Below, one piece after another: positions 35,933 to 45,485 of a DNA stretch of 64,000 nt; within the stretch, counting starts at the first letter, position 1; the number at the start of each line of letters is the position of its first letter. The stretch covers positions 186,001-250,000 of the forward strand of contig NZ_BCVZ01000002.1 of assembly GCF_001592005.1 (NCBI RefSeq), written 5' to 3'. The notes below the pieces were generated by a model. It made no database searches and was not told the DNA's origin. It saw nothing but the letters and a program-made list of their open reading frames with translations. The position numbers and the translations under genes were made by a program. Origin of the DNA: Bacillus sonorensis NBRC 101234 = KCTC 13918. Its GTDB lineage: Bacteria; Bacillota; Bacilli; Bacillales; Bacillaceae.

Positions 35933-36544
35933 TTATTGAAAAATCCTTGTTAATAACAAGTTGCAATCGATTGGCAGAAGCGGAAAAACCGCTTTTTCTG
36001 CCGCTCTATCTTCAACATGCTTTTCTTTCTGCGGATATTCTGAAGGGATTTCATTTCCTGGCGGTTCTATCTTTGAACGGCCGATATCCGTCACTTTCAT
36101 TTTGCCTTTGATTTCCTTCAATGTTGTTGTCAAATATTCATCTTTAAACGAAACAGGCCCGTCCTTATCATGTCCGACGTATTCATATACTGTATACACG
36201 CCGTGGGCCTCATTGATTTTCGTATGGTTATCATAGCTGAAAAACGGAATCGCAAGCTCAGGCGCGTCGGTACTATCAAAAATCCAGCCATTTTCCGCCG
36301 GACGGGCATTTACCTCCACATATCTGGCGGCAAAATTCTTATCCATATAAGGTTCCAGGAGGGCGGTCATGTCTTCTTTTGTTCTTTCCTTTTCGGTGAG
36401 CTTTTCATGGACATCTGCTATAGATCCGAGCGTCTCAAACACCGCTTCTCTTTCAGGCTTGCCGTATGCCGCGCCAATATCTCCTTGTAAAAAAACAGCC
36501 ATAAAGGCGAAAAGCGCACATATCAGGGATAGCCAAACGTTCAT
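35933..36544 (-). CDS. unidentified secreted protein
   Basis: 203 residues with an N-terminal signal peptide (MNVWLSLICALFAFMAVFLQGDIGAAYG, likely cleaved near residue 27, no lipobox). The mature part alternates helices and strands (EREAVFETLGSIADVHEKLTEKERTKEDMTALLEPYMDKNFAARYVEVNARPAENGW) with an acidic-basic tail; resembles the DUF3993-like secreted Bacillus proteins, but I am not sure of the family. AGAGGTGG precedes the ATG at 36544. Its stop lies 25 bases from the fsrA -35 element. In B. subtilis ykuI is directly followed by fsrA, so this gene is an addition or moved copy. Confidence 0.7.
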   Translation of the reverse strand: MNVWLSLICALFAFMAVFLQGDIGAAYGKPEREAVFETLGSIADVHEKLTEKERTKEDMTALLEPYMDKNFAARYVEVNARPAENGWIFDSTDAPELAIPFFSYDNHTKINEAHGVYTVYEYVGHDKDGPVSFKDEYLTTTLKEIKGKMKVTDIGRSKIEPPGNEIPSEYPQKEKHVEDRAAEKAVFPLLPIDCNLLLTRIFQ

Positions 36545-36654
36545 AGGTTCCACCTCTTTTTTAGCATTTATATGGTTGCATTTCCTTAATATATGAAAAA
36601 CAAACTTCCCGAAATTCATTTGTTCCAAAAGAAAAAGCGGCATTCCGCCGCTTT

Positions 36655-37875
36655 TTAAATCAAACCATCCTGTTCATATAAATAAGAGTAAGGCAGGTCG
36701 ATGAACAGATACAGTTCTTCATCCATCGGATAAGAAAACGTTCTGATCATTTCCCCCGTTTCAATATCGCTGTACAAATCACTGAAAAATCCTTTTCTCA
36801 TCGTTCTCATTCTCATAATGTTTTCTAAAAAATATGGGCGCCAGCTCCAGTTTTTGCCGATGTATTCAGGCTGGAACATCCATGTTCCCTCATGTTTGAA
36901 CACGTTTTTGGTCACCTGAAAGCCGTCTCCATTACACATATAGATCCTGAAGCTGCAGTCGGTCAGTTCCCGCCCGAGGGTCATAAGGAAGTCATCATCG
37001 CTCTGACTCGCTTTTTTGAGCGGAGCGACCAGCTGATGAACCCGTTTATAAAACTGTTCTGAGTGTTCATATAAGATTTCGAGCTTCTTTTTCTCGTGTA
37101 TGATAAATTGATGAAACTCCGCCTTCAGCCGGTCTTTGAGCAGATCCCTTTCAATGAACCGCCCCCTCGGAAGCTGCAGATACTGCCCCTGAAAATACCG
37201 GCCTCCGTTTCTCCAGGCGTATTGAAGCTGAAAATTAGCTTCAATGTCTTCGTACAGCAAAGCGGCGCCGATTTTTCTGGCGAGCAGCGATATGCTGTAC
37301 AGCACGTATTCGTAGGAAGGCGAAGGAGAAGACTGCATGAGCGGCTGAAGGTCGATTTTTAGCAGATCAGGTGACAAAAGCGCGATTCTGTCAAGATTGC
37401 TGCTGCCTTTTCCGATATTGTCAACGGCGATTTTAATGCCGTATGTACGGTAATATGTCAGTACATGATGCAGCTGCTCGATATCCCCTTCAAAATTCTG
37501 TTCTGTGATCTCAATAACAAAACGGTTCAGTTCAATCCCCTTGTCCCGATACTCCATCAGCAGTTCGAGGAACCCTTCTCCGTGGTCCATCATCAGAACA
37601 TTTGCATCTTGATTCATAAAAATCAACAAGTCCCGGTCACTGTCTACAAAATGATCCAGCGCCTGGCGGATCACTTTGAGGTCTACCTCTGTCTTATATT
37701 CCTCAGGAATCGACGGATCTGCGAAAAACGGACCGAGGCTCTGAACTTCGGAGTCTATCTGAATGCGCCCCAGCACTTCATAGCCGATCACTTTTTGCTC
37801 CTCGGCGCTGAAGATAGGCTGATAGTATGGAATGACATCTTCTATGTTTGTTAAAATATCGAGTGGATCCAACAT
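36655..37875 (-). CDS. ykuI: EAL-domain c-di-GMP binding protein YkuI
   Basis: 406 residues (407 in B. subtilis). N-terminal EAL domain (about 15-245) with the signature varied to EVL (VIGYEVLGRI), VIEITEQNFEG near 115 and KIAVDNIGKGSSNLDRIALLSPDLLKID near 150; then a helical spacer and a C-terminal PAS-like domain (about 275-400). B. subtilis YkuI binds c-di-GMP without hydrolysis; here the DDFG-type loop reads DNIG, which also suggests weak or no hydrolysis. Probable effector in exopolysaccharide control. Confidence 0.93.
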   Translation of the reverse strand: MLDPLDILTNIEDVIPYYQPIFSAEEQKVIGYEVLGRIQIDSEVQSLGPFFADPSIPEEYKTEVDLKVIRQALDHFVDSDRDLLIFMNQDANVLMMDHGEGFLELLMEYRDKGIELNRFVIEITEQNFEGDIEQLHHVLTYYRTYGIKIAVDNIGKGSSNLDRIALLSPDLLKIDLQPLMQSSPSPSYEYVLYSISLLARKIGAALLYEDIEANFQLQYAWRNGGRYFQGQYLQLPRGRFIERDLLKDRLKAEFHQFIIHEKKKLEILYEHSEQFYKRVHQLVAPLKKASQSDDDFLMTLGRELTDCSFRIYMCNGDGFQVTKNVFKHEGTWMFQPEYIGKNWSWRPYFLENIMRMRTMRKGFFSDLYSDIETGEMIRTFSYPMDEELYLFIDLPYSYLYEQDGLI

Positions 37876-37943
37876 GGCACATCACCTGCTTCTCATCTTT
37901 GTCTGATTATACCATATTGGCCCACACCAGTGAATTTGAAATC

Positions 37944-38708
37944 TTAAAACGGGCGGGGATTCAGCCACTGTCCCCCATCCATCGTCACGCATTCCCCGTT
38001 TATATACGCCGCTTTTTCGGAAAGCATAAATGAGGCAAGGCCGGCGATTTCTTCAGGGGTGCCGAGTCTTTCTAAAGGAACGCTTTTGATCGTGGCGAGT
38101 GCGGCTTCCTCTGATTCAAAGAGCTTTTCCGCACCGCCGGTCCTCTCGATCGGTCCAGGAGCGATCGCATTGACCCTGATCCCGTACGCTCTCCCCCACT
38201 CGACAGCAAGCGTTCTCGTCATGGATAATACGCCTGCTTTGGCCGCCGCGGAATGGACGACACCGGCTCCTGCACCCCATGCGTAGGTCGCCGCCATGTT
38301 TAATATCAGCCCATTCTTTTTATGTTTGATCCAATAGCGGCCGGCTGCCTGGCTGCAGTAAAACGTCCCGTTCAATACGATGTCGATGACTGCTTTCCAG
38401 CCGTTAACAGACAGCTTCTCCGCCGGACATATAAAATTGCCTGCCGCATTGTTGACAAGAGCATCTATCGTACCGAAGCGGGCGGCCGTTTCATTGATCA
38501 TATGTTCCACGTCTTCGATCGATCTGACGTCCATCCGGCATATTTCGACTTGTCCTGCGAACGTTTCGATTTCTTCTTTGGCCGCTTCAAGGGTTTCTTG
38601 CGTCCTTCCCGTAATCATGACATTCCACCCTTCCTCAGCCTGCTTTCGGGCAATCGCTTTCCCCATTCCGCTTGACCCGCCTGTTACAATGACAACTTTT
38701 TTGTCCAT
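37944..38708 (-). CDS. fadH: 2,4-dienoyl-CoA reductase FadH (YkuF)
   Basis: Short-chain dehydrogenase of 254 residues, as YkuF in B. subtilis. Rossmann motif TGGSSGMGKAIA at the N-terminus, NNAAG near 85, catalytic Ser (region NMAATYAWGAGAGVVHSAAAKAG; Tyr replaced in part by the 2,4-dienoyl-CoA reductase pattern with Lys), and SVPLERLGTPEEIAGLASFMLSEKAAYINGE at the end. It acts on unsaturated fatty acyl-CoA. ATG at 38708 follows AAGGGGG. The partners fadG and ykuH that follow it in B. subtilis are missing here. Confidence 0.9.
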   Translation of the reverse strand: MDKKVVIVTGGSSGMGKAIARKQAEEGWNVMITGRTQETLEAAKEEIETFAGQVEICRMDVRSIEDVEHMINETAARFGTIDALVNNAAGNFICPAEKLSVNGWKAVIDIVLNGTFYCSQAAGRYWIKHKKNGLILNMAATYAWGAGAGVVHSAAAKAGVLSMTRTLAVEWGRAYGIRVNAIAPGPIERTGGAEKLFESEEAALATIKSVPLERLGTPEEIAGLASFMLSEKAAYINGECVTMDGGQWLNPRPF

Positions 38709-38851
38709 GTTCATCCCCCTTGTTATGAATGAGTAATCATTCATTTAACAGTTTATCATATCCATTAAAAAAAATTAACAAATTGAAAGTCTGTCCTTAT
38801 TTGAGTACTTGGATGATATAATGTATTGATTCTATTAAAGGTTGGTTGATC

Positions 38852-39715
38852 ATGAAAAATCCATCCAGAAGACAATTTTTAAAAGGGCTCTTGGGCCTTT
38901 CCGCAGCCGGGATTTTTACTGCGGCCGGCGGCTTTGGCTACGCGCGCTATCTTGAACCGCACATGCTTGAAACTAACTTTGTCCCCATTAAACATCCACT
39001 GATTCCAAAAGGATTTGATCGGTTCCGGATTGTGCAATTCAGCGATACTCATCTAAGCGAGCACTTTACGGCACGCGAGCTTTTGGATGTCGTCCGCAAT
39101 ATGAACAGACTTGATCCCGATCTGATCGTATTCAGCGGGGATTTAATCGATAAGCCGCATCGCTACCGGGAACACGAAAGAGCCGTTCAAGCTTTACAGA
39201 AGCTCAGCGCCCCTTACGGAAAGTTGGCGATTTACGGAAACCACGATCACGGCGGCTATGGGACGAAAGTCTATCAGACCCTTATGGCGTCTGCCGGCTT
39301 TCGTGTGCTGCGAAATGATCTTATCAAACTGGAATTAATCGACGGCAGCATGATTGAGATTGCGTCGCTCGACGATGTGATGCTCGGCAGACCGAATTAT
39401 AAAGGAACCCTCTCCAAACTCACCACAGACGCCTTTTCAATTTTGCTCGTGCATGAACCTGACGCGGCCTTGACGGCAAAAGACTATCCCGTCAATCTGC
39501 AAATATCAGGGCACACCCATGGGGGCCAGGTGCAGCTTCCCCTGTTCGGTCCCCTTATTACGCCTCCTTACGGTGAAATCTATACGGAAGGGATGTACGA
39601 AATAGGCGAAATGAAAGTCTATGTCAACCGCGGCATCGGGACGACGAGGCTTCCGCTCCGGTTTTTATCAAAGCCGGAAATCACCGTTTTTGAACTGGCA
39701 GCCGAGATGATGTAA
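38852..39715 (+). CDS. ykuE: Tat-exported metallophosphoesterase YkuE
   Basis: 287 residues. N-terminal twin-arginine signal (SRRQFLKG then a hydrophobic stretch to about residue 30), consistent with YkuE being a Tat substrate of the cell wall in B. subtilis. Calcineurin-type metal motifs: FSDTHL near 64, GDLIDKP near 95, YGNHDHGG near 129, and SGHTHGGQV near 220. Divergent from fadH; no family-specific substrate. ATG preferred to the TTG six bases upstream. Confidence 0.95.
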   Translation: MKNPSRRQFLKGLLGLSAAGIFTAAGGFGYARYLEPHMLETNFVPIKHPLIPKGFDRFRIVQFSDTHLSEHFTARELLDVVRNMNRLDPDLIVFSGDLIDKPHRYREHERAVQALQKLSAPYGKLAIYGNHDHGGYGTKVYQTLMASAGFRVLRNDLIKLELIDGSMIEIASLDDVMLGRPNYKGTLSKLTTDAFSILLVHEPDAALTAKDYPVNLQISGHTHGGQVQLPLFGPLITPPYGEIYTEGMYEIGEMKVYVNRGIGTTRLPLRFLSKPEITVFELAAEMM

Positions 39716-39817
39716 CTGCTGTGCCTATTGGCTCAAAATGAGGTATATCTGCATACATTAAGACGAATAGAAAAAATTCCCGCTCCTGTAAGCTTAGTAA
39801 AAAACGAAACTTCCCCG

Positions 39818-39870
39818 GCCTTTTTCCGTCTATATAGTAGGATTAGCAACGGGAAAAGGCTCCTTTTTCG
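39818..39870 (+). terminator. probable terminator between ykuE and ykuD
   Basis: Stem GCCTTTTTCCGT / ACGGGAAAAGGC with a 19-base loop, followed by TCCTTTTTCG just before the ykuD ribosome-binding site. Confidence 0.55.
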
Positions 39871-39896
39871 TTTTAGAAAAGGAGATGTCTTACAAA

Positions 39897-40397
39897 TTGC
39901 TGATGTATCAAGTGAAACCGGGAGAAACGCTGGAGATGGTCGCCGGCGATTTCAGAATCCCGTTATCCGCCCTGCTCCAAGCCAATCCCGGCTTGAGCGG
40001 CGGGCAACCAATTATACCAGGACAGACCATTGTCATCCCGGGGCTCAGAGATCCAAATACAATTCCTTACAGGATTGTCGTTTCCCTGAGCGCCAGAACG
40101 CTGAAGTTGTTTCATCAGGGGAGACTGATGAAAACATATCCGATTGCTGTTGGAAAAATACTTTCGCAGACGCCGAGAGGCGAATTTGTCATTGTCAACC
40201 GCCAGCCAAATCCCGGCGGTCCGTTTGGCGCCTATTGGCTGAGTCTGTCAAAAAGGCACTACGGCATCCATGGCACGAATAACCCCGCTTCAATTGGCAA
40301 AGCTGTTTCAAAGGGATGCATACGGATGCACAACCGGGATGTTCTCGCACTTGCTTCCATTGTGCCTAACGGTACCCGGGTTTCCATCACACCGTAA
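39897..40397 (+). CDS. ykuD: L,D-transpeptidase YkuD
   Basis: Spore cell-wall L,D-transpeptidase of 166 residues. LysM domain (about 3-50: [16 protein letters not shown]...NPGLSGG) then the YkuD catalytic domain with [20 protein letters not shown], holding the active-site His and Cys. The start is uncertain: an ATG at 39885 directly abuts AAAAGGAG, and ATG at 39903 is 18 bases past it; TTG at 39897 (12 bases past it) gives the family N-terminus MLMYQVKPG. In B. subtilis ykuD is expressed late in sporulation (sigma-K). Confidence 0.9.
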   Translation: MLMYQVKPGETLEMVAGDFRIPLSALLQANPGLSGGQPIIPGQTIVIPGLRDPNTIPYRIVVSLSARTLKLFHQGRLMKTYPIAVGKILSQTPRGEFVIVNRQPNPGGPFGAYWLSLSKRHYGIHGTNNPASIGKAVSKGCIRMHNRDVLALASIVPNGTRVSITP

Positions 40398-40481
40398 ACC
40401 GATTGCAATATTAAACAAATTTGAACTATGTTGAATCTTATATTAAGATAGAATGGGACCTTTAGGGTAAGGAGCGTATTT

Positions 40482-41783
40482 ATGGATATTTTTAAAAATC
40501 GTAATTTCGTCCGTCTTTTTTTCGCAGCTCTCGCTTCTCAAATGGGAACGACAGTTGGAAATATGGCTTTCGCTTTCTTCTTGCTCGACAGGTTCAGCAG
40601 CCAGCCGGCATACACGACAATCGCCGAGCTGATGTATTCACTTCCGACGGTTTTCGTTTTCTTTCTCGTCGGTGTGGTTGCTGACCGTTTTGACCGCAAG
40701 AAGGTGGCTGAAAACTGTGATTGGATCAGAGCGGGTTTAACTGTCGTTTTCTTTTTTGTGTTGTATCTCCAATCCATTCCGCTTGTATTTTGCGTTCTGT
40801 TTATCAGAAGCGCGGTGACAAAGTTTTTCTACCCTGCCGAAGCAAGTTTGGTCCAGGCGATTTTGAGAAAGGACCAATATGCCCAGGCAGCCGGTCTGAA
40901 TCAAATGCTTTTCAGCTTGTTCATGCTGTTCGGCGTCGGCCTCGGCGCATTTATGTATAAGACGATCGGCCTGCATGGAGCGATCGCCCTTGATTTTATC
41001 AGCTTTATTATTTCCGGGTTTTTGATCCGTTCCTGTAATATTCCGCTTGAAGCGCGGCAGCCGAACGGAGAAAAAGGCTGGAAACACATCACGGTTAAAA
41101 GTTCAATGCATGACTTTAAGGAAGGCATTGTGTATATTTTGAAGAATAAATTACTGGCCTCGCTTGTGTTCGGATATTTTATTTTTGGGCTTGTAAGCGG
41201 CGGTTTATCCGTTCTGCCGATGTTTAAAATGAAATACGAGCTGTCCCCTGACAGCTATGAGTGGCATACCTCTCTCTTTACGGTCGTTCTCGGTATCGGA
41301 CTTTTGGTGGGGGTCGGCGGCGGCGTTCTTCTTTCCAAAAAAGTGAAGCCAGAATACTTGATGTCAGTTCCGATCTTTATAGCTGGCGTGTTTATCATCC
41401 TGCTCGGATTTACGGATCAATTGCCGATTTACTATGCGGCCGCTTTTATCGCTGGGACATGCATCGGGCCCATCAATACCGCCCTTGGCGGATGGATCCC
41501 TAAAATCGTTCATCCGCGGCTGATGGGAAGAGTCAGCGGCTGGACGGATCCGCTTATGATGCTGGCCCAATCCTCGGCGCTCGGATTGATCGCCCTCTTA
41601 TTCCCGGGCATCATCGGCAATGTTGATTATATATATTACGGATTGGCGGGGGTTATTCTGCTGGCCGCATTATACTATTTTATCGCGTTGCCCAGATTCA
41701 GCACCCAGACGGCAGAGGTCGATGTTCAAGCCGCATTAAAAAGACAAAAAAATACAAAAGCGAAAATAAACTCCGCTTTATAA
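40482..41783 (+). CDS. ykuC: MFS transporter YkuC
   Basis: 433-residue major-facilitator permease with 12 predicted membrane helices and the MFS loop DRFDRKKVAEN near residue 67. Of the drug-efflux (macrolide efflux-like) branch; substrate unknown. Monocistronic with a terminator. Position between ykuD and ykyB matches B. subtilis. Confidence 0.9.
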   Translation: MDIFKNRNFVRLFFAALASQMGTTVGNMAFAFFLLDRFSSQPAYTTIAELMYSLPTVFVFFLVGVVADRFDRKKVAENCDWIRAGLTVVFFFVLYLQSIPLVFCVLFIRSAVTKFFYPAEASLVQAILRKDQYAQAAGLNQMLFSLFMLFGVGLGAFMYKTIGLHGAIALDFISFIISGFLIRSCNIPLEARQPNGEKGWKHITVKSSMHDFKEGIVYILKNKLLASLVFGYFIFGLVSGGLSVLPMFKMKYELSPDSYEWHTSLFTVVLGIGLLVGVGGGVLLSKKVKPEYLMSVPIFIAGVFIILLGFTDQLPIYYAAAFIAGTCIGPINTALGGWIPKIVHPRLMGRVSGWTDPLMMLAQSSALGLIALLFPGIIGNVDYIYYGLAGVILLAALYYFIALPRFSTQTAEVDVQAALKRQKNTKAKINSAL

Positions 41784-41787
41784 AGAG

Positions 41788-41822
41788 AAAACGCGCGATT
41801 CATTAACAAATTCGCGCGTTTT
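41788..41822 (+). terminator. terminator after ykuC
   Basis: Stem AAAACGCGCGA / TCGCGCGTTTT, then TTTTT. Confidence 0.9.
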
Positions 41823-41904
41823 TTTATGGAATATTTGCATTTTCTCTTGTATTTCGTATAATTTAGACATAAGCCTTACATCCCTAGGAGGTGATGAGGA
41901 AAGA

Positions 41905-42384
41905 ATGGATAGGAGAGGAAAAATGGACGACCATAATCATACTAAAGAATTAAAACCAACCATCGAAAACCTTTCAAAAGCGATTTACACGGTCAATCGT
42001 CATGCTAAAACCGCGACCGATCCCAAATACCTGTATCTCCTGAAAAAGAAAGCTTTACAAAAGCTCATCAATGAAGGAAAAGGTAAAAAGGTAGGACTTC
42101 ACTTTTCGAAAAACCCAAAATTCAGCCAGCAACAGTCAGATGTGCTCATTTCTCTCGGAGACTACTTTTTTCACATGCCTCCAACCAAAGAAGACTTCGA
42201 TAACCTTCCGCACTTAGGTACACTAAATCATTCTTATCGGAATCCAAAAGCTCATATGTCATTGAACATAGCGAAGCAGCTGCTTCAAAACTACACGGGA
42301 TTGAAGGAGAAGCCGCTCGTCACGAACCGAAAGCGCTCTTCTGCAAAGCCTGTATTCAAGAAGCTTGGCGAAAGTTATTTTTAA
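41905..42384 (+). CDS. ykyB: YkyB-family protein
   Basis: 159 residues (about 153 if the second ATG, with AGGAG 7 bases away, is the true start). Basic, cytosolic, with LKKKALQKLINEGKGKKVGLHF and LHFSKNPKFSQQQSDVLISLGDYFFHMP; the YkyB-like family has no assigned function. Upstream GGAGGTGATG fits the first ATG. Convergent with cheV. Confidence 0.85.
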   Translation: MDRRGKMDDHNHTKELKPTIENLSKAIYTVNRHAKTATDPKYLYLLKKKALQKLINEGKGKKVGLHFSKNPKFSQQQSDVLISLGDYFFHMPPTKEDFDNLPHLGTLNHSYRNPKAHMSLNIAKQLLQNYTGLKEKPLVTNRKRSSAKPVFKKLGESYF

Positions 42385-42389
42385 TCAAA

Positions 42390-42413
42390 AAAAGCCTCCC
42401 GAAGGAGGCTTTT
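42390..42413. terminator. bidirectional terminator between ykyB and cheV
   Basis: Stem AAAAGCCTCC / GGAGGCTTTT, loop CGAA; A/T runs on both sides, touching the cheV stop codon. Confidence 0.9.
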
Positions 42414-43332
42414 ATTTGCTTTGGAAAATATATTTATCAAGCTTTTCAATGAGTTCGTTCAGTTCGGGTTTGCTGATCTGCTCATCTGCCCCGACTTGTT
42501 CTCCCTTATGGCGCAGGTCGTCTGTAATAAGCGAAGAAAAAATCAATATCGGCATTCCGGCGCTTAACGGATTGTCTTTTAACAGCTTTGTCAAGCGGTG
42601 TCCGTCCATCTGCGGCATCTCAATATCTGTTATCATTAAATCGACTTTTTCCTGAAGCTCTGCGCCGTCCTCGATCAGCGTCATGACGTGGTCATAGGCA
42701 TCCTTGCCGTTTTCAAACGACATGATGTTATTGTAGCCCGCTTCATTCAGCTTTTCGACTAAAAGGCGCAGCAGCAAAGGTGAATCCTCGACAATGATCA
42801 GCTTTTTATCCGTTCTTCTTTTGTCGAACTTCTCATCCCTCATCTGATAAGGATTAATACCTGATTCAGACTCGAGGTCATAAATGATTTTCTCATAATC
42901 AGGCAGGAAGATCATCGTTCCTTCAAGCTTGATAATTCCTGTCAAATGCCTTTCCATTCCTTGATTCAACGCTGTCGGCTTTTCGATTTCCCCCCATGAC
43001 ACCCGATGGATCTGCGAAACGGAGCCTGTATGAAAGACGATTTTTCGTTTGTTGAATTCGGTGACAATAAATTTTTCCTGCTTTTCTTCTTCTCCGTGTT
43101 CCACATTGAAAAAAGAGAATAGATCGATGACGGGAAGAATTTCGCCGCGCAGGGTGATCATTCCCTCCATATGCCTGTGGGAATGGGGCACTTTTGTGAT
43201 CCCGACAGGCTGGATGATTTCTCTGACCTTCATGACATTTATACCGAACACATTGTGACCCACTTCAAATTTTACAATTTCTAGTTCATTCGTTCCGGAA
43301 CTTAATAAAATTTCCTGGTTGTTTAAAGACAC
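42412..43332 (-). CDS. cheV: chemotaxis coupling/response regulator CheV
   Basis: 306 residues: N-terminal CheW-like domain (about 15-155: [22 protein letters not shown]...[10 protein letters not shown]) fused to a C-terminal response-regulator receiver (about 175-300) with [15 protein letters not shown], phospho-acceptor Asp in [14 protein letters not shown] and the Lys in [11 protein letters not shown]. Links chemoreceptors to CheA and adapts the array. GTG start. Sigma-D type -10 upstream. Confidence 0.96.
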   Translation of the reverse strand: MSLNNQEILLSSGTNELEIVKFEVGHNVFGINVMKVREIIQPVGITKVPHSHRHMEGMITLRGEILPVIDLFSFFNVEHGEEEKQEKFIVTEFNKRKIVFHTGSVSQIHRVSWGEIEKPTALNQGMERHLTGIIKLEGTMIFLPDYEKIIYDLESESGINPYQMRDEKFDKRRTDKKLIIVEDSPLLLRLLVEKLNEAGYNNIMSFENGKDAYDHVMTLIEDGAELQEKVDLMITDIEMPQMDGHRLTKLLKDNPLSAGMPILIFSSLITDDLRHKGEQVGADEQISKPELNELIEKLDKYIFQSK

Positions 43333-43370
43333 TGATATCCCTCTCTATCCTACTTTGTGTTGTACTTTTT

Positions 43371-43378
43371 ATATCGGC
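43371..43378 (-). promoter_or_regulatory. sigma-D -10 element of cheV
   Basis: Perfect GCCGATAT on the minus strand, 39 bases upstream of the cheV start; the expected TAAA -35 is not perfect. Confidence 0.6.
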
Positions 43379-43394
43379 GTCTTTATTTAAAAGT

Positions 43395-44711
43395 TCAAGC
43401 TTTTGCTTTTACATTTTGATGGATGACAAGACCGATCAGGGCCAATACAATCAAAGAACCGAAAGCCATCCTGCTCGCTATATTTCCGAGGTCCTTGAAC
43501 ATCAAGGTAATTGAACCGTAAAGAAACGGGCCGAAAATTGAAGAAATTTTTCCGGAAAACGCAAACAGTCCGAAAAACTCGCCCCGTTTTTTCTCCGGCG
43601 TCAGTTCAATAATCAGTGTTCTTGACGCAACCCATGTCCCGCCGAGCGCGATGCCAAACAGGCTGCCCGCAATCCAAAACAGCGCTGCCGATGTAGTAAA
43701 TACAGCGATGAGCAACGAGATGATCAAAATGACGGCAACTGCACTGACCGCCCGTTTTGCCCCGATCCTCTTTGTTACATAGCCCAGAAGAAATGAACCG
43801 ATGATGCTTGCTACGGTTGAAACAAGATAAAGCAGGATAAATTGTCCCGTCGAAAAACCGATGACGGCCTTGGAATATACCCCCATCATCGCCACAGTCG
43901 TGGCAAGCGCGTCATTGAGAAAAAAGTATGCGATCATAAACAGGAAGACCGGACGGTATAATTGAATGTCCTTAAAGGTTTGCACGATTTCCCTGTAGCC
44001 GCTGAAAAACGACTTTTTCTCTTTCGGTTCAGGCCTTCTGCGCTCTTTCGTAAAGATAAGATACGGAAGAGAAAAGATCAGAAACAATAGAGCGGACGGA
44101 ATGAACGCCTTATGAAAATCGTGGTTGCCAACCATCAGGTAGACCGTCAGACCGGCCAGTGTGCCAATGTATCCAACTGCTGTTCCAAATCCGGAAATGA
44201 GCGGGATCTCTTCCTTTGTTCCTAAATCAGCCAAAATCGGATCATAGAACACCAGGCTGGAGTGATAAAAAAACTTCGCCGTCACAAACATTATGATAAC
44301 GAGAATTAAAGATAACGGCAGACCGTAAACCTTCTGTTCAAAGGAAACACCCGCCAAAAGCCCCATGAAGACCGTACAGGCCACGCAAATCATTGTAAAC
44401 AGCCCGATATATTTTTTCTTTCTCCCCGTCCTGTCAATCATCACTCCGAACAGCGGTGTAAAAATCACGAGCAAAAAGCTTGCGGCGGCGTTTGAGTATG
44501 ATATAAACGTACTTGCCACCTGATTCATGCTTGCGTTCTCACCGACTGTCTCCTGCAAATAAAAAGGGAAAAAGATCGTGACAATATTTGATGAAAATAT
44601 CGTATTCGCAAAATCGTACAGAGCCCAGGAGATAATCGGCAGCGTAAGAAACAGCTTTAACCCTTTTTTCGGCGTCTGTTTTCCAGCCCGTTCACGTTCC
44701 AGCTCAATCAT
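43395..44711 (-). CDS. MFS transporter, UMF1/Atg22-like (YxiO type)
   Basis: 438-residue permease with 12 membrane helices, of the UMF1/YxiO type (ISWALYDFANTIFSSNIVTIFFPFYL near the N-terminus is the family signature; LGTKEEIPLISGFGTAVGYIG near 175; GSLFGIALGGTWVASRTLIIELTPEKKRGEFFG near 355). Substrate unknown. It is not in this position in B. subtilis, where cheV adjoins patA; part of a three-gene accessory insertion. Monocistronic, ATG behind GGGGG. Confidence 0.82.
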   Translation of the reverse strand: MIELERERAGKQTPKKGLKLFLTLPIISWALYDFANTIFSSNIVTIFFPFYLQETVGENASMNQVASTFISYSNAAASFLLVIFTPLFGVMIDRTGRKKKYIGLFTMICVACTVFMGLLAGVSFEQKVYGLPLSLILVIIMFVTAKFFYHSSLVFYDPILADLGTKEEIPLISGFGTAVGYIGTLAGLTVYLMVGNHDFHKAFIPSALLFLIFSLPYLIFTKERRRPEPKEKKSFFSGYREIVQTFKDIQLYRPVFLFMIAYFFLNDALATTVAMMGVYSKAVIGFSTGQFILLYLVSTVASIIGSFLLGYVTKRIGAKRAVSAVAVILIISLLIAVFTTSAALFWIAGSLFGIALGGTWVASRTLIIELTPEKKRGEFFGLFAFSGKISSIFGPFLYGSITLMFKDLGNIASRMAFGSLIVLALIGLVIHQNVKAKA

Positions 44712-44747
44712 GATATAGATGCCCCCTATTTTTTAATCCTGACGTCT

Positions 44748-44780
44748 AACAGCACGCATTTCGGCCGAAAGCGTGCTGTT
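44748..44780. terminator. hairpin between the RDD and MFS genes
   Basis: Stem AACAGCACGC / GCGTGCTGTT with an inner TTCGG/CCGAA; no strong T-run, so its terminator role is uncertain. Confidence 0.5.
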
Positions 44781-44790
44781 ATTGTATCCG

Positions 44791-45312
44791 CTATTTTTTT
44801 AAAACAATTGTTCCGGCCAGCAAATCGTGGAGCGCTTGTTTCCTCTCAGTGAAAAACGCTAAAATATAACCGATCATTAAAATCGGAGATAAGAAACTTT
44901 TTGCCAGAAAACGTCCGGCGGCTTGCCCAAAGGAGATTTTTCCCCCTTCTGTATCCGCCACCCGAATTCCCATGATCTTCTTACCGAGCGTTGCCTGCCA
45001 TTTGGATGATTCCATCAGCGTGTAATAAAGAAAATAAACAAGAAACGTGAAGACCCCTATAATCGCAAATATTTTTAGAAAGGCGAATAAAGTAATGAGA
45101 ATTTCCTGTTCTGTTACGATTTCTTGATTTTTCTCCACTATGCGCATGACGTCGGGATCTCCCATAAACATCACTGTTGTAAACACAACTGTGAGTATAT
45201 ATAACGGGACACCGAGAATGACTCCGTCAATAAGAGAAGCTAGAAAGCGGAAGCCGATTCCGGCGTATTCGCTCTCCACTGAAAGAGCGGCTTCTTTTTT
45301 ACTTAATTCCAA
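44791..45312 (-). CDS. RDD-family membrane protein
   Basis: 173 residues with an RDD domain: YAGIGFRFLASLIDGVILGVPLYIL (R and D of the RDD signature) near residue 14, two more membrane segments, and LGKKIMGIRVADTEGGKISFGQAAGRFLAKSF near 110. Family function is unclear; some RDD proteins are Na+/H+ antiporters. TTG at 45312 is chosen, with AGGAGG 7 bases upstream. Part of the cheV-patA insertion. Confidence 0.78.
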   Translation of the reverse strand: MELSKKEAALSVESEYAGIGFRFLASLIDGVILGVPLYILTVVFTTVMFMGDPDVMRIVEKNQEIVTEQEILITLFAFLKIFAIIGVFTFLVYFLYYTLMESSKWQATLGKKIMGIRVADTEGGKISFGQAAGRFLAKSFLSPILMIGYILAFFTERKQALHDLLAGTIVLKK

Positions 45313-45485
45313 TTTACTTCCTCCTAACATCTGACTTCTATATACTACTAAGGTTTGCCGATTTTTATCAATACGTAAAACGTTTTTTTAAGCTTAAATT
45401 AATGTATAGCTCACATGATGATCATTGACTTTCAGCGATATCGTGTTACAATAATCAAGGATTTTTTACGAGAAAGGTGTTCATG

